From Mesorhizobium sp. (GTDB lineage Bacteria; Pseudomonadota; Alphaproteobacteria; Rhizobiales; Rhizobiaceae): a stretch of DNA of 64,000 nucleotides. Below the pieces are notes generated by a model that ran no database searches, had not been told where the DNA came from, and was given only the letters and a program-made list of their open reading frames with translations. The position numbers were made by a program, and so were the translations under genes. The DNA is taken from positions 310,001-374,000 of the forward strand of contig NZ_JAMLIG010000002.1 of the NCBI RefSeq assembly GCF_023954305.1, read 5' to 3'. Of the stretch, positions 45,447 to 54,550 are shown one piece after another (position 1 is the first letter of the stretch; every line of letters begins with the position of its first letter).

Positions 45447-46238
45447 ATGAGCCACTTCCGCATCGACATCGACGGCGGCGTCGCACGTTTGACGCTGACC
45501 CGACCGGAGAAGCACAATGCCTTCGATGACGTGCTGATCGCGGCGCTCACATCCGCGCTCGTGGATCTCGAAAGAGACGAAAGGGTCCGGCTCCTCGTCC
45601 TGGCGGCCGAAGGACCGAGCTTCAGCGCGGGCGCCGAACTCGGGTGGATGAAGCGTGCCGGCGCGGCGCAGGAGGCCGAGAACCTCGCCGACGCGCGAAA
45701 GCTGGCCGAGCTCATGCGCACTCTCGACGCCTTCTCCAAGCCGACCGTCGCGGCCGTGCAAGGGCCGGCCTATGGCGGCGGGGTCGGGCTTGTCGCTTGT
45801 TGCGACGTGGCCATCGCGGCGACGACCGCGCGGTTCTCGTTGTCGGAAGTGAGGCTCGGTCTCATTCCCTCGGCAATCGGACCCTATGTAGTCCGCGCGA
45901 TCGGCCCGAGGCAGGCGCGGCGATGGTTCCAGACCGCCGAGGCTTTCGATGCGGAAACGGCCCGGGCGATCGGCCTCGTTCACGAAACGGTCGAACCCGA
46001 GGCGCTCGATCGCCGCGCCGGCGAGACTGTGGCGGCGCTTCTCAAGGGCGCTCCGGGCGCCTGCCGCGAGGCGAAGCGCCTTGTCGGCGATATCGCCTCG
46101 AGCCCGATCGATGCCGCGATGATCGAGATGACGGCAGTGCGGATCGCCCGCATCCGCACCGGAGACGAGGCGAAGGAAGGGCTTGAGGCGTTCCTCGCCA
46201 GGCGGCCCGCCGACTGGACCCTGGGAGGTGCACGATGA
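45447..46238 (+). CDS. Enoyl-CoA hydratase, methylglutaconyl-CoA hydratase candidate
   Basis: The 263-residue crotonase-fold hydratase has TRPEKHNAFDDVLIAAL near residue 17, FSAGAELGWMKRAG near 63 and VAAVQGPAYGGGVGLVACCDVAIAA near 103, with the fold complete. Placed between the two carboxylase subunits it matches LiuC, the hydratase that makes HMG-CoA from 3-methylglutaconyl-CoA. It starts four bases after mccB and its stop overlaps the mccA start by ATGA. The position argument is stronger than the motif argument for substrate. Confidence 0.88.
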   Translation: MSHFRIDIDGGVARLTLTRPEKHNAFDDVLIAALTSALVDLERDERVRLLVLAAEGPSFSAGAELGWMKRAGAAQEAENLADARKLAELMRTLDAFSKPTVAAVQGPAYGGGVGLVACCDVAIAATTARFSLSEVRLGLIPSAIGPYVVRAIGPRQARRWFQTAEAFDAETARAIGLVHETVEPEALDRRAGETVAALLKGAPGACREAKRLVGDIASSPIDAAMIEMTAVRIARIRTGDEAKEGLEAFLARRPADWTLGGAR

Positions 46239-48232
46239 CCGGCGGGCAGGTTCGGCTCGAACGCCGTTTCGACAAGCTGCTGATCGCCAATCGCGGCGAG
46301 ATCGCGTGCCGCATCATCCGCACCGCGCGTCGCATGGGCATCGCGACCGTCGCGGTCTTCTCGGAGGCCGATCGCGATTCCGAACACGTCTCGCTGGCCG
46401 ACGAGGCGATCTTGATCGGTCCGGCTCCGGCCGCTGAGAGTTATCTCGACATCGATCGGATCATCGACGCAGCACGGCGCACCGGCGCCGAAGCGATCCA
46501 TCCGGGATACGGCTTCCTCTCGGAGAACGAGCAGTTCGCGCTCGCCTGCCTCGCCGCCGGCATCATTTTTGTCGGACCGCCGGTGGAGGCGATCCGTGCG
46601 ATGGCTTCGAAGTCGGCCGCCAAGATGCTTATGGAAAAGTCGGGTGTCCCGCTTGTGCCGGGCTATCACGGCGTCGACCAGGATCCGAAGACGCTGGCCG
46701 CAGCGGCCGAGCGGATCGGCTTCCCGGTGCTCGTGAAGGCGTCGGCCGGCGGCGGTGGCAAGGGAATGCGCATCGCCGAGGACGCTGCAGCCATGGCAGG
46801 GGCTATCGCCGCGGCGAAGCGGGAAGCCAAGGCCGCCTTCGGCGACGATCATGTCCTGATCGAGAAATTCGTCACGCGTCCGCGCCACATCGAGGTGCAA
46901 ATCTTCGGCGACACGCACGGCAACATCGTTTCCCTGTTCGAACGGGAATGCACCCTTCAACGCAGGCACCAGAAAGTGGTCGAAGAGGCCCCCTCCCCGT
47001 CGCTGTCCGAGGCGGAACGGGAAGGCATCTGCGCCGCCGCGCGCGCAGCCGGCGCTGCCGTCGGCTACACCGGCGCTGGCACCGTCGAGTTCGTCGCCAA
47101 CGAGGAGGGGTTCTATTTCATCGAGATGAACACCCGTCTCCAGGTCGAGCACCCGGTCACCGAGGCGATTACCGGCCTCGATCTTGTCGAGTGGCAGCTC
47201 CGCATCGCGTCCGGCGAGCAAATGCCCCTCAAGCAGCACGAGATCGTGCGGTCGGGCCACGCCTTCGAGGTGCGCATTTACGCCGAGGATCCGCAGACCG
47301 GCTTCCTGCCCTCCATCGGCCGGATCCGACGCTGGCGTCAGCCGTCGGTCGGCGGAGGTGTCCGCATCGACAGCGGCTTCCGCGAGGGCGACACCATCAC
47401 GCCGCACTATGACCCCATGCTGGCAAAGCTGATCGTCAGTGGCGGCGACCGGCTCCAGGCACTCGATCGGCTGGAGGATGCCCTGTCGGGCTTCCAGGTC
47501 GTCGGCCTGAAGACCAATGTCGCCTTCCTCAGGGCGCTGATTGCGCATCCCGATGTCCGTGCGGGAAGGATGGACACCGGATTCATCGAGCGGCATTTGC
47601 CGCTCTTGCTGGGACAGGGCGAAGCCGAACCGGATCCCCGCGATCTTGCGGCCGCGACGGCAGCGGTAATCTCCGACGAGAGGAGGGCCGCGGCATCGCC
47701 CTGGGAGGTCGCCGACGGCTGGATGATGGTCGGTCAACGTCGCCGCAGACTTGTTTTCGACGGCGCGGAAGCGGTCCTGAACTATGATCGCTCCGGACAC
47801 TCGCTTACCACGGAACTCGGCACCCTTCCCTTCCGCGTGAACGCTCGTCCGGATGGGCGGCTCGACGTTTTTTATGGCGACGGCAAAGAGGTCGTCGCTG
47901 CCATTCGGTCTGGCTGCGCGATCGAAATTTCCACCGCACGCGGCAGTAGGAGTTTCACACTTTCCGATCCGTTCGCGAGCAGCGAGGCGGTGGCGGCCGA
48001 TCCAGGTCAGTTGCGCGCACCCATGCCCGGCTCGATAAGGCAACTCCTGGTGTCGCCAGGGGGACGACTGAAACGCGGCGAGCCCGTGCTGATCATGGAG
48101 GCGATGAAGATGGAGCACACGCTGAACGCGCCGGGAGATGGAACTCTGAACGCATTTCGCTACGACGTCGGAGACTTCGTGGAAGAAGGAACGCAACTCG
48201 TCGAGTTCGAGAGCGATGGAGCCCTTGCGTGA
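46235..48232 (+). CDS. mccA: Methylcrotonyl-CoA-type carboxylase, biotin-carrying (alpha) subunit
   Basis: The 665-residue subunit has a biotin carboxylase domain (about 10-455): KLLIANRGEIACRIIRTARRMG, HPGYGFLSENEQFA, the ATP loop KASAGGGGKGMRI near 170, and EMNTRLQVEHPVTEAITG near 295. A linker domain follows, then a C-terminal biotin carrier domain with EAMKMEHT near 627, whose lysine is biotinylated. It is complete. Coupled starts and stops with the hydratase (ATGA) and HMG-CoA lyase (GTGA) confirm one operon. Confidence 0.93.
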   Translation: MTGGQVRLERRFDKLLIANRGEIACRIIRTARRMGIATVAVFSEADRDSEHVSLADEAILIGPAPAAESYLDIDRIIDAARRTGAEAIHPGYGFLSENEQFALACLAAGIIFVGPPVEAIRAMASKSAAKMLMEKSGVPLVPGYHGVDQDPKTLAAAAERIGFPVLVKASAGGGGKGMRIAEDAAAMAGAIAAAKREAKAAFGDDHVLIEKFVTRPRHIEVQIFGDTHGNIVSLFERECTLQRRHQKVVEEAPSPSLSEAEREGICAAARAAGAAVGYTGAGTVEFVANEEGFYFIEMNTRLQVEHPVTEAITGLDLVEWQLRIASGEQMPLKQHEIVRSGHAFEVRIYAEDPQTGFLPSIGRIRRWRQPSVGGGVRIDSGFREGDTITPHYDPMLAKLIVSGGDRLQALDRLEDALSGFQVVGLKTNVAFLRALIAHPDVRAGRMDTGFIERHLPLLLGQGEAEPDPRDLAAATAAVISDERRAAASPWEVADGWMMVGQRRRRLVFDGAEAVLNYDRSGHSLTTELGTLPFRVNARPDGRLDVFYGDGKEVVAAIRSGCAIEISTARGSRSFTLSDPFASSEAVAADPGQLRAPMPGSIRQLLVSPGGRLKRGEPVLIMEAMKMEHTLNAPGDGTLNAFRYDVGDFVEEGTQLVEFESDGALA

Positions 48233-49125
48233 CGGATGCGGTCAGGATTGTCGAGGTAGGCCCCCGAGACGGACTGCAGAACGAGGCGATGTCGCTGTCC
48301 GCGCAGGCGCGCATCGGTTTCGTCGAAAGGCTGATCTCCGCCGGCCTGACGACCATCGAGGTCGGCAGCTTCGTGTCGCCTCGATGGGTACCGCAGATGG
48401 CGGATACGGACATGGTCCTCAGGGGTCTCGGCAGCCGCCACGGGATCGACTTCCCGGTTCTCGTGCCGAACGTGAAGGGTCTCGACGCCGCGCTGGAAGC
48501 AGGCGCCAGGGAAATCGCAATCTTCGCGTCCGCCTCCGAACCCTTCTCGCAGAAGAACATCAATTGTTCGATCGCCGGATCCATTGACCGCTTCCGCCCG
48601 GTCGCAGAGCGCGCGCTCGCAGATGGCGTGAGAGTTCGCGGCTATGTCTCCTGCGTGCTTGGCTGCCCCTATCAGGGGAGCGTTCCCGTACAGGATGTCG
48701 TCGAGGTCGTCGCCGCGTTGCGCCAACTCGGCTGCTACGAGGTGTCGCTGGGCGACACGATCGGCGTGGGCACGCCCTCGAAGGCCCGCGATCTCGTTCG
48801 CGCGGTCCGCGACACCATACCGGTCGAGGGCATCGCGGCGCATTTCCACGACACCTACGGACAGGCGCTCGTCAACCTGTATGCCGTGATCGAGGAAGGA
48901 GTGCGTGTCGTCGACGCCGCCGCCGGCGGGCTCGGTGGCTGTCCCTATGCCAAGGGGGCGAGCGGCAATGTCGCCACCGAGAGCGTCGTCTACATGCTCG
49001 ATGGCATGGGCATCCGGACCGGCGTAAACTTGCCCAAGTTGCTCGACGCTGTCGAATACATCGATCAGGCGCTCGACCTCTCTTCGCAATCGCAGGTCTA
49101 TCGGGCACTTCGCGATCGCCGCTGA
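48229..49125 (+). CDS. mvaB: Hydroxymethylglutaryl-CoA lyase
   Basis: The 298-residue TIM-barrel lyase cleaves HMG-CoA to acetyl-CoA and acetoacetate. Motifs are VEVGPRDGLQNE at the N-terminus (metal-binding Asp), GYVSCVLGCPYQG near residue 140, HFHDTYGQALVN near 205 (metal histidines) and GLGGCPYAKGASGNVATE near 240, with the catalytic cysteine. The GTG start at 48229 overlaps the mccA stop. It is the terminal gene of the operon. Confidence 0.95.
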   Translation: MTDAVRIVEVGPRDGLQNEAMSLSAQARIGFVERLISAGLTTIEVGSFVSPRWVPQMADTDMVLRGLGSRHGIDFPVLVPNVKGLDAALEAGAREIAIFASASEPFSQKNINCSIAGSIDRFRPVAERALADGVRVRGYVSCVLGCPYQGSVPVQDVVEVVAALRQLGCYEVSLGDTIGVGTPSKARDLVRAVRDTIPVEGIAAHFHDTYGQALVNLYAVIEEGVRVVDAAAGGLGGCPYAKGASGNVATESVVYMLDGMGIRTGVNLPKLLDAVEYIDQALDLSSQSQVYRALRDRR

Positions 49126-49293
49126 TCGGCGGGAAGCTTCACGCCCCGCGGCGCGGCAGAGACTTGCGATACCCCGCACCGCAGTCGCGATCACGGCCGG
49201 TTGCCGTGGGCCTATGTTCCGCCGCTTGACGCCGATCAAGGTGTTTGCCCACCCGCCCTCTATCAGAGAAGATATTGGGGCGGGGATCGGGCA

Positions 49294-50136
49294 ATGGACA
49301 GGAATGGCATCGCGGCGCGGGCTTTGAGGCTTGGGCTGAGGACATTGGCGATGCTCGTCCTGCTGGGCCTTGCCGCCTGCACCACCACAGGCCGCGACAA
49401 GAACGAGGTCGGCGCCTATCCGCCCTGGCTGATCCGCATCGCCGAGCCCGCAGCGCCGGCCATCGGCATGGCGATCTCACAGGTTCAGTGGCGGAACGGC
49501 TACCTCGACACCGGCGGCGGCGCGCTGAACCACGTCCGTCCGCGGATAAGGCCGCTGGACGTCTTTCTCTTCAGCAACAAGGGCCGGCTTTCGGGCCATA
49601 CCGGCGCCGGACTGTTCGGGCATTCCGCCGTCTATCTCGGCACCGAGCGCGAACTGAAATCGATGGGACTGTGGAACGACCCTGCGGTCGTGCCGCACCA
49701 TGACGCCATCCGGCGTGGGCTGACCATCGTCGAATCGGGACAGGCCCACGGCACGACGCTCACGCCCGTCTCCCGGCTCGTCGAAACCGACCGCCTCGTT
49801 GTCCTGCGGCCTCAACTCGGCAACCAGCGGAAGGAAGCCGCCATCGTCAGGTTGTTCTCCCTGGTCGGCACTCGCTTCGATCACAACTACCGGCTGGACG
49901 AAAGCGAACGCGTCTTCTGCACCGAATTGATCGATCTTGGCATTCCCGAACTGCGGCTGCCGCGCCGGCCCAGCTATGGGCGCGAGGTGATCCTGCCCGA
50001 CGACGTGGCATTGGAGGCCGTTTCCGGCAAGGGGCGGCTGCGCTACGTCGCTTATGTGCGCGCCGACCGCGAACGGTGGGAAAGCGCGGGCCCGGCGTCT
50101 CTCGCGGCTGATATCCGCCGCGTCGCGGCGCAGTGA
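49294..50136 (+). CDS. YiiX/YebB-like lipoprotein (NlpC/P60-like amidase fold)
   Basis: The 280-residue protein has a lipoprotein signal peptide with lipobox LGLAAC (Cys about 29). The rest resembles the permuted papain-like YaeF/YiiX family: GHSAVYLG with the catalytic His near residue 109 and VFCTELI with the catalytic Cys near 208. The likely role is hydrolysis of an amide or ester bond in the envelope; the substrate is not known. The start at 49294 gives a clean signal peptide; an upstream TTG frame does not. It is a single gene between the HMG-CoA lyase operon and a minus-strand gene. Confidence 0.82.
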   Translation: MDRNGIAARALRLGLRTLAMLVLLGLAACTTTGRDKNEVGAYPPWLIRIAEPAAPAIGMAISQVQWRNGYLDTGGGALNHVRPRIRPLDVFLFSNKGRLSGHTGAGLFGHSAVYLGTERELKSMGLWNDPAVVPHHDAIRRGLTIVESGQAHGTTLTPVSRLVETDRLVVLRPQLGNQRKEAAIVRLFSLVGTRFDHNYRLDESERVFCTELIDLGIPELRLPRRPSYGREVILPDDVALEAVSGKGRLRYVAYVRADRERWESAGPASLAADIRRVAAQ

Positions 50137-50161
50137 CCTGGCAGGGCGGGCGCGGCTGCGC

Positions 50162-50485
50162 CTACTCGTCTTCCACCGGGACGTTGTAGATGGTGACGAC
50201 GGGACGACCGTTTTCGATCCGGGTCACGTTCACGATCGCCTGTCGGTCCCGTCTGGCCAGCGCCCGCTCGATCGAGGCCGTGGTCATATCGTCGATTGCC
50301 GGCCCCGAGGACACGCACCGCCCGATCGCCGGCTGACCCGGCCGGCTGAGACGGTTCAAGGTCGCCGGCAGGTTTTCCCGGCATTCCTCCACGGACCCAT
50401 AGATCCGCGAATAGCGCATTTCCTGGCAGCTCGACGAATCCGGCGAGCATGCGAGGAGGATCAGAAAGGCGGACGCGGTGTTCAT
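50162..50485 (-). CDS. Small secreted protein of unknown function
   Basis: The protein of about 107 residues has a short hydrophobic N-terminus (ASAFLILLACS) that could be a lipobox-type or ordinary signal sequence. A Cys-containing domain follows, with the segments MRYSRIYGSVEECRENLPATL and a GRCVSSG turn, and at least two cysteines that could pair. I do not recognise the family. Start at ATG 50485 or the TTG three codons earlier. It is convergent with the lipoprotein gene. Confidence 0.6.
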   Translation of the reverse strand: MNTASAFLILLACSPDSSSCQEMRYSRIYGSVEECRENLPATLNRLSRPGQPAIGRCVSSGPAIDDMTTASIERALARRDRQAIVNVTRIENGRPVVTIYNVPVEDE

Positions 50486-50604
50486 GGCCCTCAACGCCGC
50501 GGTCGGCGCCCGGTTCCGGCGTCGGTTCAGGGAGCGATGCAGCCGACGTCGCGCCGGCCGACAGGGCGGTGTGGAACAACGGCCGGGTGCAGGAGGAAGG
50601 GCGA

Positions 50605-52215
50605 TCAGCTTTGGATAACGCCGCCCGCCTCAAGCATCGCATCGGGCGTATCGACGTCGAGGCTGGCGGAGCGCCCAAGCTCCACGTCGATGACTTCGGC
50701 CAGCCCGGCTTCGATCACATGCCGCGCGCCGGTGTCGCCTTCGATGCGTGACACGTCGTCGAACACCGCGCGCGGCAGGATCACCGGGTTGCCGCGCTTG
50801 CCGTCGTGCGTCGCGCGCACGATGGCGTTGCCGCCGGCGCGGCGGAACGCATCGGCCAGACGGTCGAGGTCCGATGTCTCGATCCGCGGCATGTCGGCCA
50901 GCAGGATCAGCGCACCCGAGGCATCGCGCGGAACTGCCGCGATGCCGGCCTTCAACGAACTCGCCAACCCGCTGGCGTAGTCAGGATTGGGCGCGAAGGA
51001 AACGTCGAGACCATCCAGCGCGGCGCGCACGCGGTCCGCCTGGTGCCCGATGACGACCGTCACACCGGCGACCGCGCTTGCGAGCGCGGTCTCGGCGACC
51101 CGGCGGACCAACGTTTTGCCGTGGAAAAGGGCGAGGAGCTTGTTCGGACCGCCCATGCGGCTCGACCGTCCGGCGGCCAGCACGACCGCATGCACAGGGG
51201 CCGGCGCTGCGGGTGCCGAGCGCTCGCGCGGCTGTGGCCGGGTGGGGATTTCCATCAGCAGGCCGCCCACGCCCATGCCGGCGATCTCGTCGGCCGTCAC
51301 GTCGAGACCGGCCATCAGGCGGTCGAGCACCCAGTCGAACCCGTTCTCCTTCGGACTCCGGGCGCAGCCGGGAGCACCCAGAATCGGCGTGCCGTCGAGC
51401 CGGCCGAGTACCAGGAGGTTGCCCGGATCGACCGGCATGCCGACGGCCAACACGTCGCCGCCCGCGCCGCGGATCGCGGCGGGGATCACGTCGTTCGGAT
51501 CGCACATCGCCGACGCGCCGAACACCAGCACCATATCCGCCCGCACCGCCATGGCCGCGATCGCCGGCTCCAGAGCCTCCTCGCGATGCGCCACGCGCTC
51601 CTCCCCGACGATATGGCTGCCCGAACGGGCGAGCCGTGCCGCCGTGACGCGGGCGGTCTTGTCCATGACGCTTGCCTTCAAAGACGGCAGCACCGTCTGG
51701 ATCAGACCGATGCGGCGGGCGCCGAACGGATGCACGTCGAACGCGGATGCGCCCCCGGCCAGCCGCTCGACCGCGGCGATCACCCGTTCCGGCACGGCAA
51801 ACGGGATGATCTTGACGGTTGCGACCATCTGGCCGGCGTCGACGGTGGCGTAATCGGCGACGGTGGCGAGCGTCACCGCAGGATCGACGCGATTGATCTG
51901 ATCGATCAGGGTCTTGTCGACCGTGAAGACACCGGCGGCCTGGGCGTGGAGGTTGACCCGCCCGGTCGCGGGAGCCTTCGCAACGATACCTGAAAAGCCG
52001 AGGGCGGCCGCGACCCGGCGCGCCGCCTCGTCCTCCGCCACGTCGCCCGGCTCGAGCACCGCGGCGATCACCTGCATCGATCCCGCCGCACGCAGCGCTT
52101 CGACATCCGCGCCGGTCAGGCGATGGCTCTTCCTGAGCTTCAGGTCGCCGGCGGCGGTGGCGTGCGCGAGGATCGCGCCTTCGGCCTCGGCCAGAGGGAT
52201 CGGCCCGAATCTCAA
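50605..52215 (-). CDS. Molybdopterin-binding domain fused to a MocA-like nucleotidyltransferase
   Basis: The 536-residue protein has an N-terminal molybdopterin-binding region (MoeA/CinA-like; GASAMCDPNDVIPAAI near residue 230, then PGNLLVLGRLDG and a GAPGCARSP loop). The C-terminal part is a MobA/MocA-type nucleotidyltransferase beginning VHAVVLAAGRSSRMGG near 343 and containing LILLADMPRI near 435. It probably adds CMP or GMP to the molybdenum cofactor for xanthine-dehydrogenase-family enzymes. The TTG start at 52215 overlaps the xdhC stop (TTGA). A much longer frame upstream of this point is not real coding. Confidence 0.87.
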   Translation of the reverse strand: MRFGPIPLAEAEGAILAHATAAGDLKLRKSHRLTGADVEALRAAGSMQVIAAVLEPGDVAEDEAARRVAAALGFSGIVAKAPATGRVNLHAQAAGVFTVDKTLIDQINRVDPAVTLATVADYATVDAGQMVATVKIIPFAVPERVIAAVERLAGGASAFDVHPFGARRIGLIQTVLPSLKASVMDKTARVTAARLARSGSHIVGEERVAHREEALEPAIAAMAVRADMVLVFGASAMCDPNDVIPAAIRGAGGDVLAVGMPVDPGNLLVLGRLDGTPILGAPGCARSPKENGFDWVLDRLMAGLDVTADEIAGMGVGGLLMEIPTRPQPRERSAPAAPAPVHAVVLAAGRSSRMGGPNKLLALFHGKTLVRRVAETALASAVAGVTVVIGHQADRVRAALDGLDVSFAPNPDYASGLASSLKAGIAAVPRDASGALILLADMPRIETSDLDRLADAFRRAGGNAIVRATHDGKRGNPVILPRAVFDDVSRIEGDTGARHVIEAGLAEVIDVELGRSASLDVDTPDAMLEAGGVIQS

Positions 52216-52916
52216 CTGCCGCCACCCTTGCCGGCGAGACCGCGCGAGCGGAACGCTCCGATGATCTGCGCCAGGACCGCGACCGCGATCTCGGCTGGGC
52301 TCGCGGCCCCGATGTCGAGCCCGATCGGGGCCGCGATGCGGGCGATCTGTGCTTCGCTTGCGCCCAGTGCGGTCAGCCGCTCGACGCGCTTCGCGTGCGT
52401 CTTCCGGCTGCCCAGCGCCCCGACATAGAAACACCCCGCATCGAGCGCGGCCTTCAGCGGGAAATCGTCGATCTTGGGATCGTGCGTCACCGCCACGAGC
52501 GCGCAATAGGCGTCGAGCGGCCGTTCCTTGAGCACCGTTTCCGGCCAGTCGGCTTGGAGCGGGACCCCTTCGAAACGTTCCGGCGTCGCAAAGGCGGTGC
52601 GCGGATCGATGACTTCGAGGTCGTAGCCGGCTATGCGCGCCATCGGCGCCAGCGCCTGGCTGATATGAACGGCACCGATGACGACAATGCGCGGCGGCGG
52701 CAGATGCACGTTGAGGAACCAGCTCTTGCCGTCGGCCTCGACCGAGCCGGAGATGCCGGACCGGAACGCCCTGGCGATCGCCATGGATAGCTCGCCCGCT
52801 ACATCGTCTCCCTCCTGGATCACCCGTGCGGCGCCATCGCCGAGGTCGGTGAGCAGGATCGCGGCGCGCCGGGCCGCGCGCGCCGCGTTGAGTTCGCGAA
52901 GCGTCTTCAGGTCCAT
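52212..52916 (-). CDS. XdhC/CoxF-type maturation protein, Rossmann (C-terminal) part
   Basis: The 234-residue protein carries the XdhC_C NAD-binding-like domain: PRIVVIGAVHISQALAPMAR near residue 75, LVAVTHDPKIDDFPLKAAL near 140, FYVGALGSRKTHAKRVERL near 165 and the C-terminal GLDIGAASPAEIAVAVLAQI. XdhC-type proteins carry and sulfurate molybdenum cofactor for xanthine dehydrogenase or CO dehydrogenase. The usual N-terminal domain is a separate gene three bases upstream. Confidence 0.9.
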   Translation of the reverse strand: MDLKTLRELNAARAARRAAILLTDLGDGAARVIQEGDDVAGELSMAIARAFRSGISGSVEADGKSWFLNVHLPPPRIVVIGAVHISQALAPMARIAGYDLEVIDPRTAFATPERFEGVPLQADWPETVLKERPLDAYCALVAVTHDPKIDDFPLKAALDAGCFYVGALGSRKTHAKRVERLTALGASEAQIARIAAPIGLDIGAASPAEIAVAVLAQIIGAFRSRGLAGKGGGS

Positions 52917-52919
52917 CGC

Positions 52920-53258
52920 TCAGCCCAGCCGCTCGACAAAGACCTTGATCCGCCCGCCGCAGGAGAGCCCCACCCGCCAGGCGGTTTCGTCGGCGACGCC
53001 GAATTCGAGCATTTTGGGCGCGCCGGAGCCGATCACGTCGACCGCCTCGGCGACGACCGCCCCCTCGACGCAGCCGCCCGACACCGAGCCGTGGAAATTG
53101 CCCTCGGCGTCGATGACGAGATGACTGCCGACCGGGCGAGGCGCCGAGCCCCATGTCTCGACCACGGTGGCGAGCGCCACGTCCCGCCCGGAAGCCTTCC
53201 AGCGCTCGGCGACGTCGAGCGGATCAAGCGGACCTTCGGCGTTCGATGCGGTTGCCAT
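52920..53258 (-). CDS. XdhC/CoxI N-terminal domain protein
   Basis: The 112-residue protein corresponds to the XdhC_CoxI domain alone. Motifs are ATVVETWGSAPRPVGSHLVI near residue 30, GSVSGGCVEGAVV near 57 with the conserved cysteine, and VGLSCGGRIKVFVE near 95 with a second one. The two cysteines are those linked to cofactor sulfuration in XdhC. It is split from the Rossmann part, which follows as its own gene, an arrangement known in CO-dehydrogenase clusters. Confidence 0.9.
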   Translation of the reverse strand: MATASNAEGPLDPLDVAERWKASGRDVALATVVETWGSAPRPVGSHLVIDAEGNFHGSVSGGCVEGAVVAEAVDVIGSGAPKMLEFGVADETAWRVGLSCGGRIKVFVERLG

Positions 53259-53282
53259 GGCGATATTCTCCCATTCTTCGGT

Positions 53283-54539
53283 TCACGCGGCCAGCCGCCC
53301 GGCAGGCGCCAGCCAGCGCTTCGGGTCGGCGTCGCGAGCGCGCGCGTCGGACAGCGACGCACAGAGATCGGACAGCGCGTTGAGCGTGTGGACGGCACGG
53401 AACTCGTCGACATGCGGCAGCATCGCCTTGACGCCCCTCGCCCGGGCCTCGAACCCGTCGAAGCGCAAGAGCGGATTCAGCCAGATCAGCCGGCGGCAGC
53501 TCTTGTGCAGACGTTCGATCTCGATTTCCAGCATCGACACGTCGTCGCGCTCCAGCCCGTCGGTGATCAGCATCACCACCGCCCCCTGCGACAACACACG
53601 CCGCGACCAGAGCCGGTTGAACTCGTGCAGCGTCTCGCCGATGCGGGTACCGCCCGACCAGTCGCGCACGGTCGCCGCCGCGTCCGACAGCGCCTGATCG
53701 GGATCCCGGTTGCGCAATTGCCGCGTCAGATTCGTCAGCCGGGTACCGAAGACGAAGGTGTGGACGCGTCGCCGCTTCTCCAGCAGCGCATGAAGAAAAT
53801 GCAGGAAGATCCTGGAATACTGGCTCATCGAGCCCGAAACGTCTGCCAGCACGACCAATGGCGGGTGGATCTCGCGCGCCTCGCGGAATTTCGGCAAGAT
53901 CAGGTCCCCGCCGGTGCGGAGCGCCGATCGCATCGTCGCGCGCGGGTCGACTCGGGCGCCGCGCGGATCGGGCCGGAAGCGCCGCGTCTTCACCATGTCG
54001 AAGGGCAGCCGGAGATTGGCGATGGCGCGCTTGGCCTCGTCGAGTTCCGACGCGGTCATCTGGGCGAAATCCTTGGTCCGCAGGATCTCGTTGCCGGACG
54101 TCGTCAGCCGGGCGTCGATCTCGACCTCCGGCACTTCTTCCGGCTGCTGTCGCTTGCGGTGGCCCTCGAACATCGCCTCGCTGACACGGTTCTCCGCCGC
54201 GCGCGGCTTTTCTCTTTCGCGGGTGTCCGGCGCCACGGGCGAGAACATCGCCAGCATCTTCTCGATCAGTTCGCGCGACTTCCAGAACAGCCGGAACGCC
54301 TCGTCGAACACCGGATGGTCCTCGTGCCGCGTCACGAGAACCGCGTGCAGCGTCCAGTAGAAATCGTCGCGTGTGCCGATACCGGTGGCGATGACCGCGT
54401 CGATCGCATCGACCACCGATGCAGGTCCAACCCGCATGCCGGCCTTGCGCAGCGCGCGGGCGAAATAGACGATGTTGTCGGCGATGCGGCCGTCGGCTGC
54501 GGCTTCCTTCGGAGACTGTGACGAAGTGAAAGTCGCCAT
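53283..54539 (-). CDS. coxE: VWA-domain protein, CoxE-like
   Basis: The 418-residue protein has an N-terminal helical region and a von Willebrand A domain whose metal site DVSGSMSQYS lies near residue 238, with TRIGETLHEFNRLW near 323 and VVMLITDGLERDD near 348. CoxE-type proteins work with the AAA protein CoxD to insert sulfur and copper or to remodel molybdenum hydroxylases. I chose the ATG at 54539 since the frame upstream of it belongs to coxD in another phase. The order coxD-coxE-xdhC is conserved. Confidence 0.9.
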   Translation of the reverse strand: MATFTSSQSPKEAAADGRIADNIVYFARALRKAGMRVGPASVVDAIDAVIATGIGTRDDFYWTLHAVLVTRHEDHPVFDEAFRLFWKSRELIEKMLAMFSPVAPDTREREKPRAAENRVSEAMFEGHRKRQQPEEVPEVEIDARLTTSGNEILRTKDFAQMTASELDEAKRAIANLRLPFDMVKTRRFRPDPRGARVDPRATMRSALRTGGDLILPKFREAREIHPPLVVLADVSGSMSQYSRIFLHFLHALLEKRRRVHTFVFGTRLTNLTRQLRNRDPDQALSDAAATVRDWSGGTRIGETLHEFNRLWSRRVLSQGAVVMLITDGLERDDVSMLEIEIERLHKSCRRLIWLNPLLRFDGFEARARGVKAMLPHVDEFRAVHTLNALSDLCASLSDARARDADPKRWLAPAGRLAA

Positions 54540-54550
54540 CGCCACGACGG

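Noticed and set aside
45980..48196. A 738-codon minus-strand frame opposite mccA
   Set aside because: mccA on the plus strand has all biotin carboxylase and carrier motifs; the antisense frame has none.
52216..53154. Upstream part of a minus-strand frame continuous with the MocA-like fusion gene
   Set aside because: It covers the two XdhC genes in another phase and is Arg/Gly-rich; the real start is the TTG at 52215.
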